From assembly GCA_946186175.1 (NCBI GenBank), contig CAMHMG010000040.1, positions 1 through 15,874 on the forward strand: 15,874 nt of DNA. The letters run 5' to 3'. The stretch is from an uncultured Clostridia bacterium (GTDB taxonomy: Bacteria; Bacillota; Clostridia; Lachnospirales; Lachnospiraceae). How positions within the stretch are numbered: position 1 is the first letter of the stretch; each line of letters opens with the position of its first letter. A model generated the notes under the pieces. That model searched no databases, had not been told where the DNA came from, and worked only from the letters and a program-made list of their open reading frames with translations. This document shows, one piece after another, positions 15,580 through 15,874 of the stretch. The position numbers and the translations under genes were made by a program.

Positions 15580-15708
15580 TATTATGTATTGTAAATACTT
15601 TTCATATCGAGTGCATTGATTATACGTTATGTGTGTAATCAATGTTTACTCCTCCCCCCTCCCCCTTAGACGAGAAGCGAAGGTAATCATACCTTCGCTT
15701 CTCTTTTA
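15580..15708 (+). ncRNA. Candidate small RNA with C-rich single strand and intrinsic terminator
   Basis: No + strand gene precedes the strong terminator at 15672-15707. Upstream lies a hairpin CATTGATTA (15614-15622) / TAATCAATG (15636-15644), then the unpaired CTCCTCCCCCCTCCCCC (15649-15665), complementary to Shine-Dalgarno sequences, then the terminator stem. This order (hairpin, C-rich seed, terminator) is typical of Firmicute base-pairing small RNAs. A possible promoter is TTGAAC (15549-15554) with TATCTA (15571-15576), spacer 16. The 5' end is only a guess and no known family was recognised. Confidence 0.45.
15672..15707 (+). terminator. Strong rho-independent terminator
   Basis: A 13-bp perfect stem GAGAAGCGAAGGT (15672-15684) / ACCTTCGCTTCTC (15691-15703) has a 6-base loop and is followed by TTTT. 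On the minus strand it runs into TCTAAGGGGG, not a U-tract, so it acts on + strand transcription. Confidence 0.85.
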
Positions 15709-15741
15709 TCATTTGATGTCAGAATATGATATAAGTGTCAA

Positions 15742-15784
15742 AAGTCATAACTGCTTTGTGCTTGCACAAAAAGCAGTTTGACTT
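15742..15784. repeat. 43-bp palindrome
   Basis: AAGTCA/TGACTT outer arms (15742-15747/15779-15784) and ACTGCTTTGTGC (15750-15761) with GCACAAAAAGCAGT (15764-15777, two extra A) around a TT loop. It follows the terminator and belongs to no gene. Confidence 0.7.
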
Positions 15785-15791
15785 AATGGTC

Positions 15792-15874
15792 TTCGCTCCG
15801 CTACGTCTACATTCCATTTCGGTCGGTTCAGAACCAATGTCCACCGGACATTGTGAACCCGTGCAGAGCGAATG
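15792..15874. repeat. Nested palindromic element running into the window edge
   Basis: Outer TTCGCTC (15792-15798) / GAGCGAA (15866-15872), GGTTCA (15825-15830) / TGAACC (15854-15859), and inner CAATGTCC (15835-15842) / GGACATTG (15846-15853) around ACC. More GC-rich than its surroundings. It looks like an intergenic repeat unit and may be cut by the window end. Confidence 0.65.

Noticed and set aside
15453..15638. 61-codon open frame on the + strand
   Set aside because: Aromatic/Leu-rich AT artefact without a ribosome binding site; it crosses the repeat and small RNA region.

Overview
The window is about 38% GC by eye. It is gene-dense, with strong Shine-Dalgarno sites and several TTG starts. 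The gene set (a long-form PRPP synthase, a Lys-rich class A PBP with a TEAPQ tail, a CHASE2/HD-GYP protein, a FecR protein with CxxC repeats) suggests a Firmicute, most likely Clostridia/Lachnospiraceae (Butyrivibrio/Roseburia-like). That placement is inference from protein style; no rRNA is present.

Layout. (1) 1-1292: a + strand PRPP synthase gene ends at a bidirectional terminator facing a convergent block. (2) 1315-6787, minus strand: a predicted sigma-A-type promoter (6759-6787), a YhaO/SbcD-like phosphoesterase, a compact membrane-spanning YhaN/SbcC-like ATPase and a class A penicillin-binding protein, apparently one transcription unit. (3) 6826-6923: a 98-bp near-perfect palindrome directly behind a BlaI/MecI-type repressor gene. 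(4) 6925-13051, minus strand: an M23 peptidase with LysM and G5 domains, a CHASE2-HD-GYP protein, a FecR-domain protein with Cys-rich repeats, and the BlaI-like regulator. (5) 13177-13764, minus strand: a flavin reductase-like protein with its own promoter and a structured leader. (6) 14139-14825, plus strand: a hemolysin III/PAQR membrane protein, convergent with a Nudix hydrolase gene (14871-15431, minus). (7) 15432-15874: no protein gene; it holds a candidate small RNA with a C-rich single strand and a strong terminator, followed by a run of palindromes that continues to the window edge.

How the genes may work together: most of the minus-strand block concerns the cell envelope. It contains peptidoglycan synthesis (PBP), peptidoglycan cleavage (M23), an extracytoplasmic sensor joined to c-di-GMP hydrolysis (CHASE2-HD-GYP), a surface FecR protein, and a repressor family known for beta-lactam/cell-wall response. 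No BlaR1/MecR1 sensor is present. The most interesting points are the M23 / CHASE2-HD-GYP / FecR / BlaI linkage, the short membrane-anchored SbcC-like ATPase, the large palindrome, the recurring TGAGTTTCGCAATT sequence, and the C-rich small RNA candidate.
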